Below are positions 8,006 to 16,562 of a DNA stretch of 64,000 nt, in pieces. This DNA comes from Spirochaetales bacterium (GTDB lineage: Bacteria; Spirochaetota; Spirochaetia; SZUA-6; RPPD01). Under the pieces are notes generated by a model, which saw only the letters and a list, made by a program, of their open reading frames with translations, was not told where the DNA came from and searched no databases. Made by a program: the position numbers and the translations under genes. Numbering within the stretch: position 1 is the stretch's first letter; each line of letters starts with the position of its first letter. The DNA lies in NCBI GenBank assembly GCA_016929065.1, contig JAFGJO010000028.1, forward strand, positions 1 to 64,000. The letters are read 5' to 3'.

Positions 8006-10038
8006 AGCAAAACAAAACCAGATTTGACTGGATCAAACATCTTGATGACCCCGAAATCAACAGATTAATTAAAAAAACCGGAAACCCCCTCCCCTATAAG
8101 GTTCCCGGAGTGCTGAAAACCAGAGTCCTCGGCATGATCGGTTCCGTTGCTGAAATAACGCCGCGGTTTTTCACCCTGCCGCGTCTTGTGATCGCTTCAT
8201 GTGGAACCGCTGCCATTGTCATTGCAATTGTCTTGTCTGGGCTGCTGTATCAGCAAGGCCCCCCGGCCGCTGCTGATCTTGAATGTACGGTCGCTTTTCT
8301 CTCGGGTTCTGCATCAGCACTCCGGCCGGGTGACGCCGCGCCGGTATCCCTCGCTGCGGGAGACCGGGTCATACCGGGGATGACGGTCAGCAGTGACACA
8401 AACGCCTTCCTTGGACTGTCAATTGCCGAGACCGCATCAGTGCTGGTAAAACAGAATTCTGGATTGATGATCGAACAGCTTTCACAGGAAGACTATTCCA
8501 AAGCAATAGTGATGAACCTGGAACAGGGCGCCCTTACTGCTGATGTCTTTGCCCTGGAGAAATCCGGCAGCTTTACGGTCACAACAGATAACCTGACCGC
8601 CGCAGTGCACGGGACGCAATTCAACGTGACCGCGACCGAAAAAAGCTCCGCTGTTTCTGTGCTGAAAGGCGAGGTAACGGTACGGCTTCGATTACCAAAA
8701 GAAACAGAGAAGATTCTCGCAGAACTAAAACCTGCCGAACAGCTGAAAATACAAAACAGCCTTAAACTTGCCGCGACTGTGAAAAACGGAGAACGGCTCG
8801 AACTTCACATCGATGAGCACCGCGGGGCAATTGACCGGATCAATACCATTACAGCCGGTATCAGGGATTCCGCAGCCGATAATCCCGCGTACGCAACTCC
8901 GCCGGATATCCTGTTGGAGTTGAACGTGACAATGAAGCATGCGGTTACCTCACGTTCACTGGACAAGGCTGAAATCGGGCTGTTGACATCAGACATCGCT
9001 GCACTCGGTGTTGGCAAACAGCACCAAAAACCGGACTCGCCGCAAACCGGCGAATCTGTTGACAACACGTCGGAAAAAAACGTAATGACCATTGACACCC
9101 TGACAGAAAATTCCGCCCCTCCACTCATCATCAGCACAGAGGCCTACGAGTACTATGCCAAAGGTCTTCAACTTGAAATTACCAATCCGCGTGACGCATT
9201 GGCATGGTTTGAAAAGGCCTTGAACGAAGAAAAAAAATATACCGATGCGAAAATAAAAATATGCGACATGTATACTCTACTCGGCATGACGGCCAAAGCG
9301 CAGGCACAGCTGCTTGAGATTCTCGGGGAACTGGATAATAAAGGCCAAAAAGAACGTATCGCTGCAGCGTCTGCTTTTTCATCCCTTGCATCGGCCTACA
9401 CACAACAGGGCAATCTTTCGAAGGCAAAAGCATACCTCCTCGAGGCGCAATCAGTTCTGGACAAAATGGGATTAAAGGATACCCTTCCCTACGCTCATGT
9501 GTTAAGGAAACAGGGGGCTGTGTATATTGAGATCCCGGATATCTCAGCTGCAAGAATAGTTCTCCAAAAGGCGCAGCATATCTATTCCGGATTTGGCATG
9601 ACAAACAGCCCTGAAAATATTGAAATTATTGCATTAATGTGTATTATAGACCGACAGGCAGGGAATGTTCAGAAATCTCTCGATTTGTTTCAACAGTCAA
9701 TGGCGGTGACAAACAGCCGGGGTTTAGACAACTCGACGGTATACACGACCGTTGCAATCGCCGGGGTTCCAACCTTGCTGGCTCTTTCCAGAACCACAGA
9801 GGCGCTGCAGGTGCTTGAAAACGCTGACAAGGTATTCAAGAATATGGGGCTTGAATCCACAAAATCCTACGCTGATCTGCTTTTCCTTTTTGGAAGCTAT
9901 TATGAGACAAAGAAAGATCGCCTGAAAGCAGGCTCCCATTACATTGCCGCAAGCGATCTTTATACACAATTGGGGTATACAGGCGCTGCGAAAACCAGGG
10001 TCCGCACGAAGTTGGACCGATTAACCCAACCGGAGTAA
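8002..10038 (+). CDS. FecR-domain, TPR-repeat membrane protein (putative anti-sigma/sensor)
   Basis: 678 residues. Residues 1-60 are cytoplasmic and likely bind the adjacent ECF factor. A single membrane helix lies at 61-83. A FecR domain spans about 95-228 (VAFLSGSASALRPGD, then the repeat-like LEQGALTADV and TDNLTAAVHGTQFNV, VSVLKGEVTV). A spacer follows, and from about residue 380 a run of tetratricopeptide repeats (YYAKGLQLEI, ALAWFEKALNEEK, FSSLASAYTQQGNLSKAKAY, LLFLFGSYYETKKDRLKAGS). FecR domains pass envelope signals to ECF factors. The periplasmic TPR array would then be the part that senses or docks a partner. Gene overlap on the 5' side and a 4-base gap to the next gene make it the centre of a three-gene unit. 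Confidence 0.85.
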   Translation: MKQNKTRFDWIKHLDDPEINRLIKKTGNPLPYKVPGVLKTRVLGMIGSVAEITPRFFTLPRLVIASCGTAAIVIAIVLSGLLYQQGPPAAADLECTVAFLSGSASALRPGDAAPVSLAAGDRVIPGMTVSSDTNAFLGLSIAETASVLVKQNSGLMIEQLSQEDYSKAIVMNLEQGALTADVFALEKSGSFTVTTDNLTAAVHGTQFNVTATEKSSAVSVLKGEVTVRLRLPKETEKILAELKPAEQLKIQNSLKLAATVKNGERLELHIDEHRGAIDRINTITAGIRDSAADNPAYATPPDILLELNVTMKHAVTSRSLDKAEIGLLTSDIAALGVGKQHQKPDSPQTGESVDNTSEKNVMTIDTLTENSAPPLIISTEAYEYYAKGLQLEITNPRDALAWFEKALNEEKKYTDAKIKICDMYTLLGMTAKAQAQLLEILGELDNKGQKERIAAASAFSSLASAYTQQGNLSKAKAYLLEAQSVLDKMGLKDTLPYAHVLRKQGAVYIEIPDISAARIVLQKAQHIYSGFGMTNSPENIEIIALMCIIDRQAGNVQKSLDLFQQSMAVTNSRGLDNSTVYTTVAIAGVPTLLALSRTTEALQVLENADKVFKNMGLESTKSYADLLFLFGSYYETKKDRLKAGSHYIAASDLYTQLGYTGAAKTRVRTKLDRLTQPE

Positions 10039-10042
10039 TATT

Positions 10043-11671
10043 TTGAATTTTCAATATATTTCACGATGCATCCTTTTTATTTTATTTGGAATGATTCTTG
10101 GGAACCTGGCATTTTCTGATCAGGATAAAATCATTGTTGCAGATTTTCTGATCCAAACCGAAAACCCTTCATTCAAAAATCTCGGCAAGGGATTTGCCGA
10201 GTTCATCGCCGTCAAACTCGCTTCATCAGGAGATATTCTGGTTGTGGACCGTGCCGAGAGAAATAAGGCATTAAAGAAACTTGAGATAAATCTTACGGGA
10301 ATCATGAATGAACCCATCCAATTCCTGCTGGGAGAACAGCTCGGAGCACAATATCTGGTACGCGGCACCATCGTCGACAGGGAAAACCTTGAAGTAACCG
10401 TCGAACTGCTCGATATACACAAGCGCACAATTATTTTTACGACCCAGGTACATGCATCTCCGGGAGCATATGAATATATTGCCGCGGCGATTGCCGGAAG
10501 AATACTGCAGCATCTGGAATTAAGCAAAACTGAAACCACTGCTGAAAATGAAAATCCGCCCGAGGAATTTCCCGAAGAGGCTGCAAAACGCTTCTCCGAT
10601 GCAGTCGACGACCTGGATAAAAAAGACACCGAAAGCGCTGCCCGGAATCTGGCAGAGGCCTCAAGGCTTGATCCTGAAAATGAAGCGATTAAAACGTATC
10701 TCGCCAGCCTTATGGTCAATACGGCAAAATTCAATTTCCTGAGCAATCACTATCTCCCGAAAAACAATCCCGCGTATTTGGGCATCATCCATGCCGATGA
10801 GATTTCTGCATCTGCAATAATAAACTCACCATACATTGCCGGAATCATTCAGGGCTCATCTGAAGTTTCAGCATTAGTATCGATGGGATTTTGCTTCCCT
10901 GTCGGAGACCGTTTCGGCATCGGGCTTGAGACGCTCACTCCGTCTATGATGAGCAACTCAGTATGGGATGAAGATACTTCCTTCAATGCGCTTCTTTCTT
11001 ATACCAGCTGGGGCGGAATCGCAAGCTTCGGCTGGACAGTGACCGATCATATTTCTTTAGGAACATCGCTATCGGTTTTTTATCAGTACAAACATTCATA
11101 TCTGGATTCACCAGCTACCGGCATTGTCGAGTTAAATAATAAATTCACAACGTTTGCACTTACCGCCGGCATGGTATTCAGGAATAAGGATGATTCGTTT
11201 CTCTATGACCTCCTTATCGGGTATCCCTTTGTCAGCCTTTTTTATGCTTATCTCGAGAACGAAACATCTGACGATATCAGCTCACCAGTCTCTGTCAACA
11301 ATACGCTCACCTGGGCCTTCAATGACAGAACCCTGTTTTTGATTTTCAAACAGCTGAATGGCATTACCCTGAGCCGGTTTAATTATGTTACCGAACTGTT
11401 GGCAGCAGTTGAGGTTTGGCCGGCTGACTGGCTGTCATTTCAGCTTTCTGCAGAGGTGTCTGCGAGTCTTTTTGAAGGACGATTCCAGGGCGGGTTCGGC
11501 GGGAAAGCCGGGATAACCCTCCGCATCCCCGGCACCGGCTGGGGAGGCTGGGATTTTGAATTTACGGTCGCCTACCGGAAACGCCCCTCCTCAATAGCAG
11601 TAAAGATGTTTTATGATGACTTTATTTTATCTCTCAGCATCTCCAAATCCGGCAGCTTTATAATCCGTTAA
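10043..11671 (+). CDS. Outer-membrane protein with CsgG/FlgO-like domain plus beta-barrel
   Basis: 542 residues, starting at a TTG preceded by cggag at a good distance. Signal peptide 1-25 (ends LAFSD). Residues 28-155 resemble the TolB-N/CsgG-like fold of FlgO and LpoB (IIVADFLIQTENPSFKNLGKG, SSGDILVVDRAE, LGAQYLVRGTIVDRE, VTVELLDIHKRTIIF). Residues 180-225 are a charged helix pair. From about 235 to the end the chain alternates amphipathic strands (GRFQGGFGGKAGITLRI, WDFEFTVAYRK, FILSLSISKSGSFIIR), consistent with a C-terminal barrel. It follows the FecR/TPR gene by 4 bases and is the probable envelope output of that ECF unit. A stem CGCAGG/CCTGCG at 11685-11708 lies just after it and lacks a T run. 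Confidence 0.72.
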   Translation: MNFQYISRCILFILFGMILGNLAFSDQDKIIVADFLIQTENPSFKNLGKGFAEFIAVKLASSGDILVVDRAERNKALKKLEINLTGIMNEPIQFLLGEQLGAQYLVRGTIVDRENLEVTVELLDIHKRTIIFTTQVHASPGAYEYIAAAIAGRILQHLELSKTETTAENENPPEEFPEEAAKRFSDAVDDLDKKDTESAARNLAEASRLDPENEAIKTYLASLMVNTAKFNFLSNHYLPKNNPAYLGIIHADEISASAIINSPYIAGIIQGSSEVSALVSMGFCFPVGDRFGIGLETLTPSMMSNSVWDEDTSFNALLSYTSWGGIASFGWTVTDHISLGTSLSVFYQYKHSYLDSPATGIVELNNKFTTFALTAGMVFRNKDDSFLYDLLIGYPFVSLFYAYLENETSDDISSPVSVNNTLTWAFNDRTLFLIFKQLNGITLSRFNYVTELLAAVEVWPADWLSFQLSAEVSASLFEGRFQGGFGGKAGITLRIPGTGWGGWDFEFTVAYRKRPSSIAVKMFYDDFILSLSISKSGSFIIR

Positions 11672-11762
11672 TTTTTTAATAAAACGCAGGAAATTTAATT
11701 CCCCTGCGACTCTATAAACAAACAGGAGGCAAAAAAAACCTGTAATGTTTAAGGAGTTGAAA

Positions 11763-13124
11763 ATGAACAAAATCAGAAAATCAAAATGGGCATGGCTTTT
11801 GGGGCTCGGATTAATCGCTTCCCTGCTCGTGTTTAACTGTGATGCGCCAGGAGCAGGCCCGGAGGACCCGGACACGCTGGAAGTAAGCCTTGCAGAAGGC
11901 ACCTACTATGCAATGCAGGATATCGAGATCACTGTTCCTGAAGCGGGTGCAACAGTGCGTTATACCACAAACGGCACCGAACCGACCGAAGTATCAGGAG
12001 AATTGTACACCGGTCCGATTACCATCGCATATACCTGTGAGTTTACCGCGGTTGCATTCAAAGACGGCGCAGAGATTGCCCGCTGCCACAACAACTATAC
12101 ACTCCCGCTTGTTGTCAGCGCGGGCAGTTATTCAAACGGCGTACGCTTCAATCCTTGCTTCTGGCTGGAAGGAATACGGTATGATCTCCCGGTTGCAGAC
12201 GGCTATGAAGCAAACGCCTTCCGGTCTGTTCCCTATGCAGGAAAAATCTATACCGTGGGCAGTCTTTCCTCAATCGACGGCGAGTATACAACGCATGCAT
12301 GCTACTGGATCAATCAGACACTCGTTGATCTTGATGATGAAGGCGGTATCAGTAATGCGTATGGTATTGCCATCGATAAAACTGACGGGACGGTATATAC
12401 CGCGGGTATATATCAGACCGGAACCGGCGAAGATGAATACAGAACTGCCTGCTACTGGAGAAATACCGAACGGATCGACCTCCCTTCCGGCACAGAAGGC
12501 TATGCCGCTGCAGCAGGAATTTGTTTATACAACGGCACCGTATATACTTCCGGCCTGTATCAGATTGCAGAAGATATTGTCTTACCCTGCTTCTGGATCG
12601 GCACAACCCGGCAGGATCTTCCCGGGTATGCGTACTATCCCGTATATCCTGATCCTGAACCGGCCCTCTGGTTTCCTCCCGGAAATGCATGGTCAATTAC
12701 TGTTGCAGATGACACAGTATATTGCGGCGGTTCGGTGAAAAACATCGCAACCGGTCTGATGGGCGCCTGTTACTGGGAACAAACCCTGCGGCATGATCTG
12801 GATTCAGAAAGTTTTGAAAATTCGATGGGATACCAGATATATGTTAATGGCTCGGATGTGTACCTTGCCGGTGGCTATTCCGATGGTGAATACGGGTATT
12901 CCTGCTACTGGAAAAATGGTTCACTGGTCACCCTTCCCGGACAAAATCCCGGTGCCGTTATGGCAACAGACTTGTGCGTCAGCAAGGGGAAAGTATATAC
13001 CGCCGGGGCGTATCATGACGGTTCAAAACTGGTTCCCTGCTACTGGATTGACAGCATCCGTCATGATCTTTACGGAGATGGAGTACATTCCGCATGGGTG
13101 TACTCGATTTATCTTGAAGAATAA
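11763..13124 (+). CDS. Lipoprotein with chitobiase-C-like domain and seven C-[YF]-W repeats
   Basis: 453 residues from the ATG at 11763, preceded by aaggag (the upstream in-frame ATG at 11745 has none). Lipobox LLVFNC, Cys26. Residues 40-110 match the CHB_HEX_C_1/FN3-like module (AGATVRYTTNGTEPTEVSGE, then FTAVAFKDG). The remainder holds seven units, each with a Cys-Tyr/Phe-Trp followed by a turn and 'r.DLp' and then 'VYTaG.y' (CFWLEG, CYWINQ, CYWRNT, CFWIGT, CYWEQT, CYWKNG, CYWIDS). Seven units of beta-strand character suggest a seven-bladed propeller. The layout resembles the lipoprotein at 15289-16368. It may be co-transcribed with the upstream barrel gene. Confidence 0.75.
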   Translation: MNKIRKSKWAWLLGLGLIASLLVFNCDAPGAGPEDPDTLEVSLAEGTYYAMQDIEITVPEAGATVRYTTNGTEPTEVSGELYTGPITIAYTCEFTAVAFKDGAEIARCHNNYTLPLVVSAGSYSNGVRFNPCFWLEGIRYDLPVADGYEANAFRSVPYAGKIYTVGSLSSIDGEYTTHACYWINQTLVDLDDEGGISNAYGIAIDKTDGTVYTAGIYQTGTGEDEYRTACYWRNTERIDLPSGTEGYAAAAGICLYNGTVYTSGLYQIAEDIVLPCFWIGTTRQDLPGYAYYPVYPDPEPALWFPPGNAWSITVADDTVYCGGSVKNIATGLMGACYWEQTLRHDLDSESFENSMGYQIYVNGSDVYLAGGYSDGEYGYSCYWKNGSLVTLPGQNPGAVMATDLCVSKGKVYTAGAYHDGSKLVPCYWIDSIRHDLYGDGVHSAWVYSIYLEE

Positions 13125-13147
13125 AAAACACAATCAATAATAACTTC

Positions 13148-13179
13148 AAACCGGCGCAGAACCGCGCCGGTTTTTTTTT
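13148..13179. terminator. Terminator after the C-[YF]-W lipoprotein
   Basis: ACCGGCGC-agaacc-GCGCCGGT followed by nine Ts on the plus strand. The stop codon of the opposing marC-like gene touches its end. Confidence 0.9.
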
Positions 13180-13765
13180 ACGGCGTCATCCCCAGCCAAA
13201 GCATGATCCCCTTTCTGATGAGCATCACCGCGATGGCGGCCAGAAACAAATGCGTCACCTTGCTCATGGCCCGTGCGCCGGTTTGGCCGATTATTTTTAT
13301 AATAAACTCCGAGGCAAGAAAAATGAGTCCTGCGAGAAGCACATTGACGACAATTGAAATAAGTGTCGAAACGATCCCGTACTGGTCATTTAAAATTAAT
13401 GTAGTAGCAAGGACCGCGGGTCCGGCAATAAGGGGGGTGCCCAACGGTACGGCACCGAAGTCTTTTCCCGGCAGACGTGTATATTTTTTTTGGGTAATCA
13501 GGTCGATGACCGCAATGGCAAATAAAATGACACCGCCTGCAATCATGAAATCGCTCATGGTGATTCCCAAAAAATCAAACAAAAGTCTGCCCAAAAACAA
13601 AAACGCCACAGCAATAACAATTGCGGTGATCACCGACTGGATTACAATCCGTATTTTTTCCTTTCGGGTGCATTCCGCGGTTATCGACATGTAAATGGGG
13701 AGTACTCCAATCGCATCAACTGCGACGAAAATCGGAATAAAGGCAAGTAACATCTGTTCAAGCAT
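13178..13765 (-). CDS. MarC family (UPF0056) inner-membrane protein
   Basis: 195 residues with six hydrophobic helices, the size and topology of MarC/YchE proteins. Diagnostic stretches are AFIPIFVAVDAIGVLPIYM at the N-terminus (family 'f...fv.iDp.G..p.f'), a middle segment with GGVILFAIAVIDLI, and PLGTPLIAGPAVLATTLIL, the conserved 'P.aiPliaGPgai' motif. The transported substrate is unknown, and the old link to multiple antibiotic resistance is not supported for E. coli MarC. It lies 12 bases after the aldolase gene on the same strand, so the two are probably co-transcribed. Confidence 0.92.
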   Translation of the reverse strand: MLEQMLLAFIPIFVAVDAIGVLPIYMSITAECTRKEKIRIVIQSVITAIVIAVAFLFLGRLLFDFLGITMSDFMIAGGVILFAIAVIDLITQKKYTRLPGKDFGAVPLGTPLIAGPAVLATTLILNDQYGIVSTLISIVVNVLLAGLIFLASEFIIKIIGQTGARAMSKVTHLFLAAIAVMLIRKGIMLWLGMTP

Positions 13766-13777
13766 CTGCGTATCCTC

Positions 13778-14446
13778 TTACTGCCCAAACAAGGCAAGCA
13801 GCTCTTTCACCTGTTTTTTTGAAAGCTGTTTTGGTTTTCCCATAAGCCCGGTAATAAAGGTCATGCGCGCCGCTTCCTCAAGCACCTCCACACGGTGAAA
13901 CGCCTCAAGCAGTGTCGTCCCCAGGCAGACCACCCCATGGTTTTCGAGCAGAAACACATTGCTTTTTTTTGCTGCGGCTGCGGCTTCCTTTTCCAGCTGT
14001 TGTGTTCCGGACAGGGCGTATCGTGTTTTTGCCGGTTCTCCCAATATCACCCGTGCTTCAGCGGTGAGCAGTGTATTCACCGGGATCCTTAGGGCGGTAA
14101 ACGCCGATGCGAAGACCGGATGGGCATGAACAATTGCGTGGATCTCCGGACGGGTTTTATAGATGGCCATGTGAATTGCCGTTTCTATACTTGGTTTGTT
14201 TTTTTGGGTTTTGTTTAAACCGCCCATCGTAAGCACACACATATCCTGGGGTTTTAAATCTGCCTTGTCCTTTGCAGATGGGGTAATGCACAACATGCCG
14301 CCGGACAGCCGGACGCTGATGTTTCCGCCAAGGCTCGTGGTAAGTCCCCTGCCGTACAGTCTTTTTGAGATTACCGCGATCTGTTTTTTTGTTTCATTAT
14401 TTTTTCTATACACGTTTTGTTCCACTTTCAATTTTCCGGGAGACAT
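13778..14446 (-). CDS. Class II aldolase/adducin family protein
   Basis: About 222 residues. The core follows the L-fuculose-phosphate aldolase pattern: ISKRLYGRGLTTSLGGNISV at the start (phosphate-binding Gly-Asn), the acidic catalytic region PSIETAIHMAIYKTRPEIHA with the zinc motif HAHP (VHAHPVFASA), and a third ligand in LLENHGVVCLG. The family cleaves or forms sugar phosphates in a Zn-dependent way; the substrate cannot be told. The ATG at 14446 follows cgggagaag closely. Class II aldolases usually start about 15 residues later, so the GTG inside AAAGTGGAA is an alternative start. The 5' end overlaps the 3' end of the flavin-reductase gene by about 40 bases. Confidence 0.83.
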   Translation of the reverse strand: MSPGKLKVEQNVYRKNNETKKQIAVISKRLYGRGLTTSLGGNISVRLSGGMLCITPSAKDKADLKPQDMCVLTMGGLNKTQKNKPSIETAIHMAIYKTRPEIHAIVHAHPVFASAFTALRIPVNTLLTAEARVILGEPAKTRYALSGTQQLEKEAAAAAKKSNVFLLENHGVVCLGTTLLEAFHRVEVLEEAARMTFITGLMGKPKQLSKKQVKELLALFGQ

Positions 14447-15008
14447 CTTCTCCCGGTATTTTTTTGGCGATAAATGCGGGCCCAAGATTCCGGCCAAGGC
14501 CGTAATATCGTTTTGCCCCGCCCGCGTAAATAATGGGGTCAATTTTGTCAGGAATGAGTTTCCCGTCTATAAAGCAGTCTTCATTGATATAGGTATCCAT
14601 AATCTCGCCGACAACAAGAATATGACTTCCCAAATCAATATACTGGCGCACACTGCATGCATGGGAAAGAGGCGCTTCTTTAATAAGTGGAATATGTTCA
14701 TCATTATCAAAATAGACCCCGAACAACATTGATTTGTCTACTTCTTTTCCGGAAAACACGCCGGCGTAATCTGTCTGCTTTACCATTTCCGCAGAAGGGA
14801 TGTTCAGGGAAAAACGGTTATGCGCCTGAATGCCGATAAATGTATAACGATGCGGACGGAGGGCAACCGCAATCGACGGAGGTTCAGCGGCAACAACACC
14901 CGCATATCCGATGGTTATGAAATTCGGCTTTCCGTCGACCATCGCGCCGACAAGAACTGCGGGCTCGGGATACAGCCAGGCCCTGGGCGGTAACTTTTTC
15001 TTTTTCAT
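14406..15008 (-). CDS. Flavin reductase-like (FMN-binding split barrel) protein
   Basis: 200 residues from the ATG at 15008, which is seven bases after a perfect aggagg; the open frame continues upstream but lacks support there. The chain fits the flavoredoxin/flavin reductase-like family: PEPAVLVGAMVDGKPNFITI (loop contacting FMN phosphate), YAGVVAAEPPSIAVALRP, the NRFSLNIPS strand, and ILVVGEIMDTYINEDCF. It probably binds FMN and moves electrons from NAD(P)H or a partner protein; acceptors are unknown. It overlaps the aldolase gene downstream. Confidence 0.82.
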   Translation of the reverse strand: MKKKKLPPRAWLYPEPAVLVGAMVDGKPNFITIGYAGVVAAEPPSIAVALRPHRYTFIGIQAHNRFSLNIPSAEMVKQTDYAGVFSGKEVDKSMLFGVYFDNDEHIPLIKEAPLSHACSVRQYIDLGSHILVVGEIMDTYINEDCFIDGKLIPDKIDPIIYAGGAKRYYGLGRNLGPAFIAKKIPGEDVSRKIESGTKRV

Positions 15009-15288
15009 GGGCTGCCTCCTGTTACATGATTGTATCAGAGAATGGAATTCAAGAAAAGAAAAGTTATAAAAAAAGAACAGCGGGTGTGCGATGTCGTTGA
15101 TGTATTGCACACAGGCAATCTCGCTGCAGGCGAGCATTTAACTGCATTGGACGGCAGAAACTCCGGCGGCAGGATCGCGGCACGGGGACCTATTAAGTCA
15201 AAATTATTGGTCCCGATAGCAACCAGATGCGCAAGGTTTTGGTGGTGAAGTAAGGTATTTGTCAGGTTCTCAATTATCCTCTCACTCC
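15009..15288. other. Intergenic stretch open in two frames, no assigned gene
   Basis: The minus strand has about 90 codons without a stop from just inside the end of the lipoprotein gene (readable pieces: NLAHLVAIGTNNFDLIGPRA and AILPPEFLPSNAVK) but no usable ATG, GTG or ribosome site. The plus strand is also open across 15030-15248. A GTGTGC/GCACAC stem lies near 15085-15115. It could be the relic of a gene, or a chance open frame. I do not call a gene. Confidence 0.35.
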
Positions 15289-16368
15289 CTATTTGCTTAT
15301 AATCACCAGACTATTAATTTGGGAAGATTTTGCAGGATCAATTCTGCTGAGGCCATGCCATGCCCCGTTTCTCCAGTACCCGGGGACTTGAACATCTGAA
15401 GAATTCATACTGTACCCCGCAGCATAGACAATTGATCCTGATACCACCAAATCATTTACCACTGAAGATTTTGTCGCATCAAGCGGAGCAAGTCCTTGCC
15501 ATAGCCCGTTTTTCCAAAAACCAGCAACAACAACACCCGATGTATTCATACTATAACCTGATACATAGATATCTTCTTCCAATACCCGAACAGTCTTGGC
15601 ATATGAATTTTTTGTTGCATCAAGTAAGGAAAGACCGTTCCAGGCCCCGTTTAACCAATACCCGGGAACCAAAACATCTGATGAATTATAACCATATCCG
15701 GAACCATAGACATCTGTACCAGACACTACCAAACCGGTAATTGCAGCGTTTTTTGCCGGATCAAGCGGAGAAAGCCCGTTCCACACCCCGTTGAACCAAT
15801 ATCCGGGAACTTGAATATCAGAGGCATTCGTCGAGTACCCTGCAACGTATACATCAGTACCTGATACCACCAGGCTGGACACATAGGAGTGTTTGGCAGC
15901 ATCAAGCGGAGGAAGCCCGTTCCAAACTCCGTTTAACCAATATCCGGGAACTTGAATATCAGAGGCATTCGTGGAATATCCTGCAGCGTATACATCTGTA
16001 TCTGACACCACCAGACTGAAAACATAGGAATGTCTGGTAACATCAAGCGGGGGAAGCCCATTCCAAACTCCATTCAGCCAGTAGCCGGGCACAAAGACAT
16101 TTGAAGAATTAACACAAAACCCGGCGACATAGATATCAGTTCCCGATACAACCAGACTTCTGACGAAATTATTTTTTGTTTCATCAAGTGCAGGAAGCTC
16201 ATTCCAGACACCGTTCAGCCAATATCCGGGGATATAGACATCTGAGGCATTCGTGGAGTAACCTGCAGCATATACATCATTGGTTTCAGTAACGGGTACA
16301 GAGCAGCTTATAATTATACTCACCAGCATTGCACCAGGACAGATCTTGAACAGATTCCAAAACTTCAT
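15289..16368 (-). CDS. Lipoprotein built of seven exact 47-residue repeats
   Basis: 359 residues from the ATG at 16368 (aaaggagcaaga before it). Signal peptide with lipobox SIIISC, Cys22. Residues 31-359 are exactly seven units of 47 residues with no insertion or deletion. Each unit has the outline [DI]-[VI]-Y-x-x-G-[YF], then a Ser/Asn turn, then V-P-G-Y-W-x-N-G-x-W-x-x-L, then D-x-[TA]-K and a hydrophobic strand (VVSGT). Four short strands per unit and seven units fit a seven-bladed beta-propeller held on the outer or surface membrane. It is related in design, though not closely in sequence, to the lipoprotein at 11763-13124. Function unknown. The last unit ends the protein without the usual velcro strand. 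Confidence 0.82.
   Translation of the reverse strand: MKFWNLFKICPGAMLVSIIISCSVPVTETNDVYAAGYSTNASDVYIPGYWLNGVWNELPALDETKNNFVRSLVVSGTDIYVAGFCVNSSNVFVPGYWLNGVWNGLPPLDVTRHSYVFSLVVSDTDVYAAGYSTNASDIQVPGYWLNGVWNGLPPLDAAKHSYVSSLVVSGTDVYVAGYSTNASDIQVPGYWFNGVWNGLSPLDPAKNAAITGLVVSGTDVYGSGYGYNSSDVLVPGYWLNGAWNGLSLLDATKNSYAKTVRVLEEDIYVSGYSMNTSGVVVAGFWKNGLWQGLAPLDATKSSVVNDLVVSGSIVYAAGYSMNSSDVQVPGYWRNGAWHGLSRIDPAKSSQINSLVIISK
15292..16278 (-). repeat. Seven tandem 141-bp coding repeats
   Basis: The 987 bases encode seven in-register 47-codon units. Units 3 and 4 (about 15715-15996) are the most alike at DNA level, sharing phrases such as aatatccgggaacttgaata. The outer units have drifted. The tract is a good substrate for recombination that adds or removes whole blades. 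Confidence 0.85.
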
Positions 16369-16523
16369 TCTCTTGCTCCTTTTTTTTTCATCATCAAATA
16401 ATAATACCATAATTCTTTTTATTTCACAATATAAATAGATTAAATGCAACCGGTTACGATTCACTCAACAGTCCTCCTGTTCTCACTCCAGACAAACACG
16501 TATTACATAAAATAAAAATCAAT

Positions 16524-16553
16524 TTGACACATTACCCGGTTTGACAGTACCTT
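16524..16553 (+). promoter_or_regulatory. Candidate promoter for the transketolase pair
   Basis: TTGACA (16524-16529), an 18-base spacer, then TACCTT. A second TTGACA lies at 16541-16546. The ATG at 16563 follows only about 10 bases after the -10 and has no Shine-Dalgarno sequence. The -10 box is weak, so this is tentative. Confidence 0.4.
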
Positions 16554-16562
16554 CAGTCTGAT

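Noticed and set aside
10120-10746. A 208-codon minus-strand open frame
   Set aside because: Serine-rich antisense shadow of the CsgG/barrel gene without start signals.
15292-16278. Tandem repeats that could be mistaken for a CRISPR array
   Set aside because: Units are 141 bases, in frame, and fully coding for a 47-residue protein unit; there are no short identical repeats separated by unique spacers and no cas genes.
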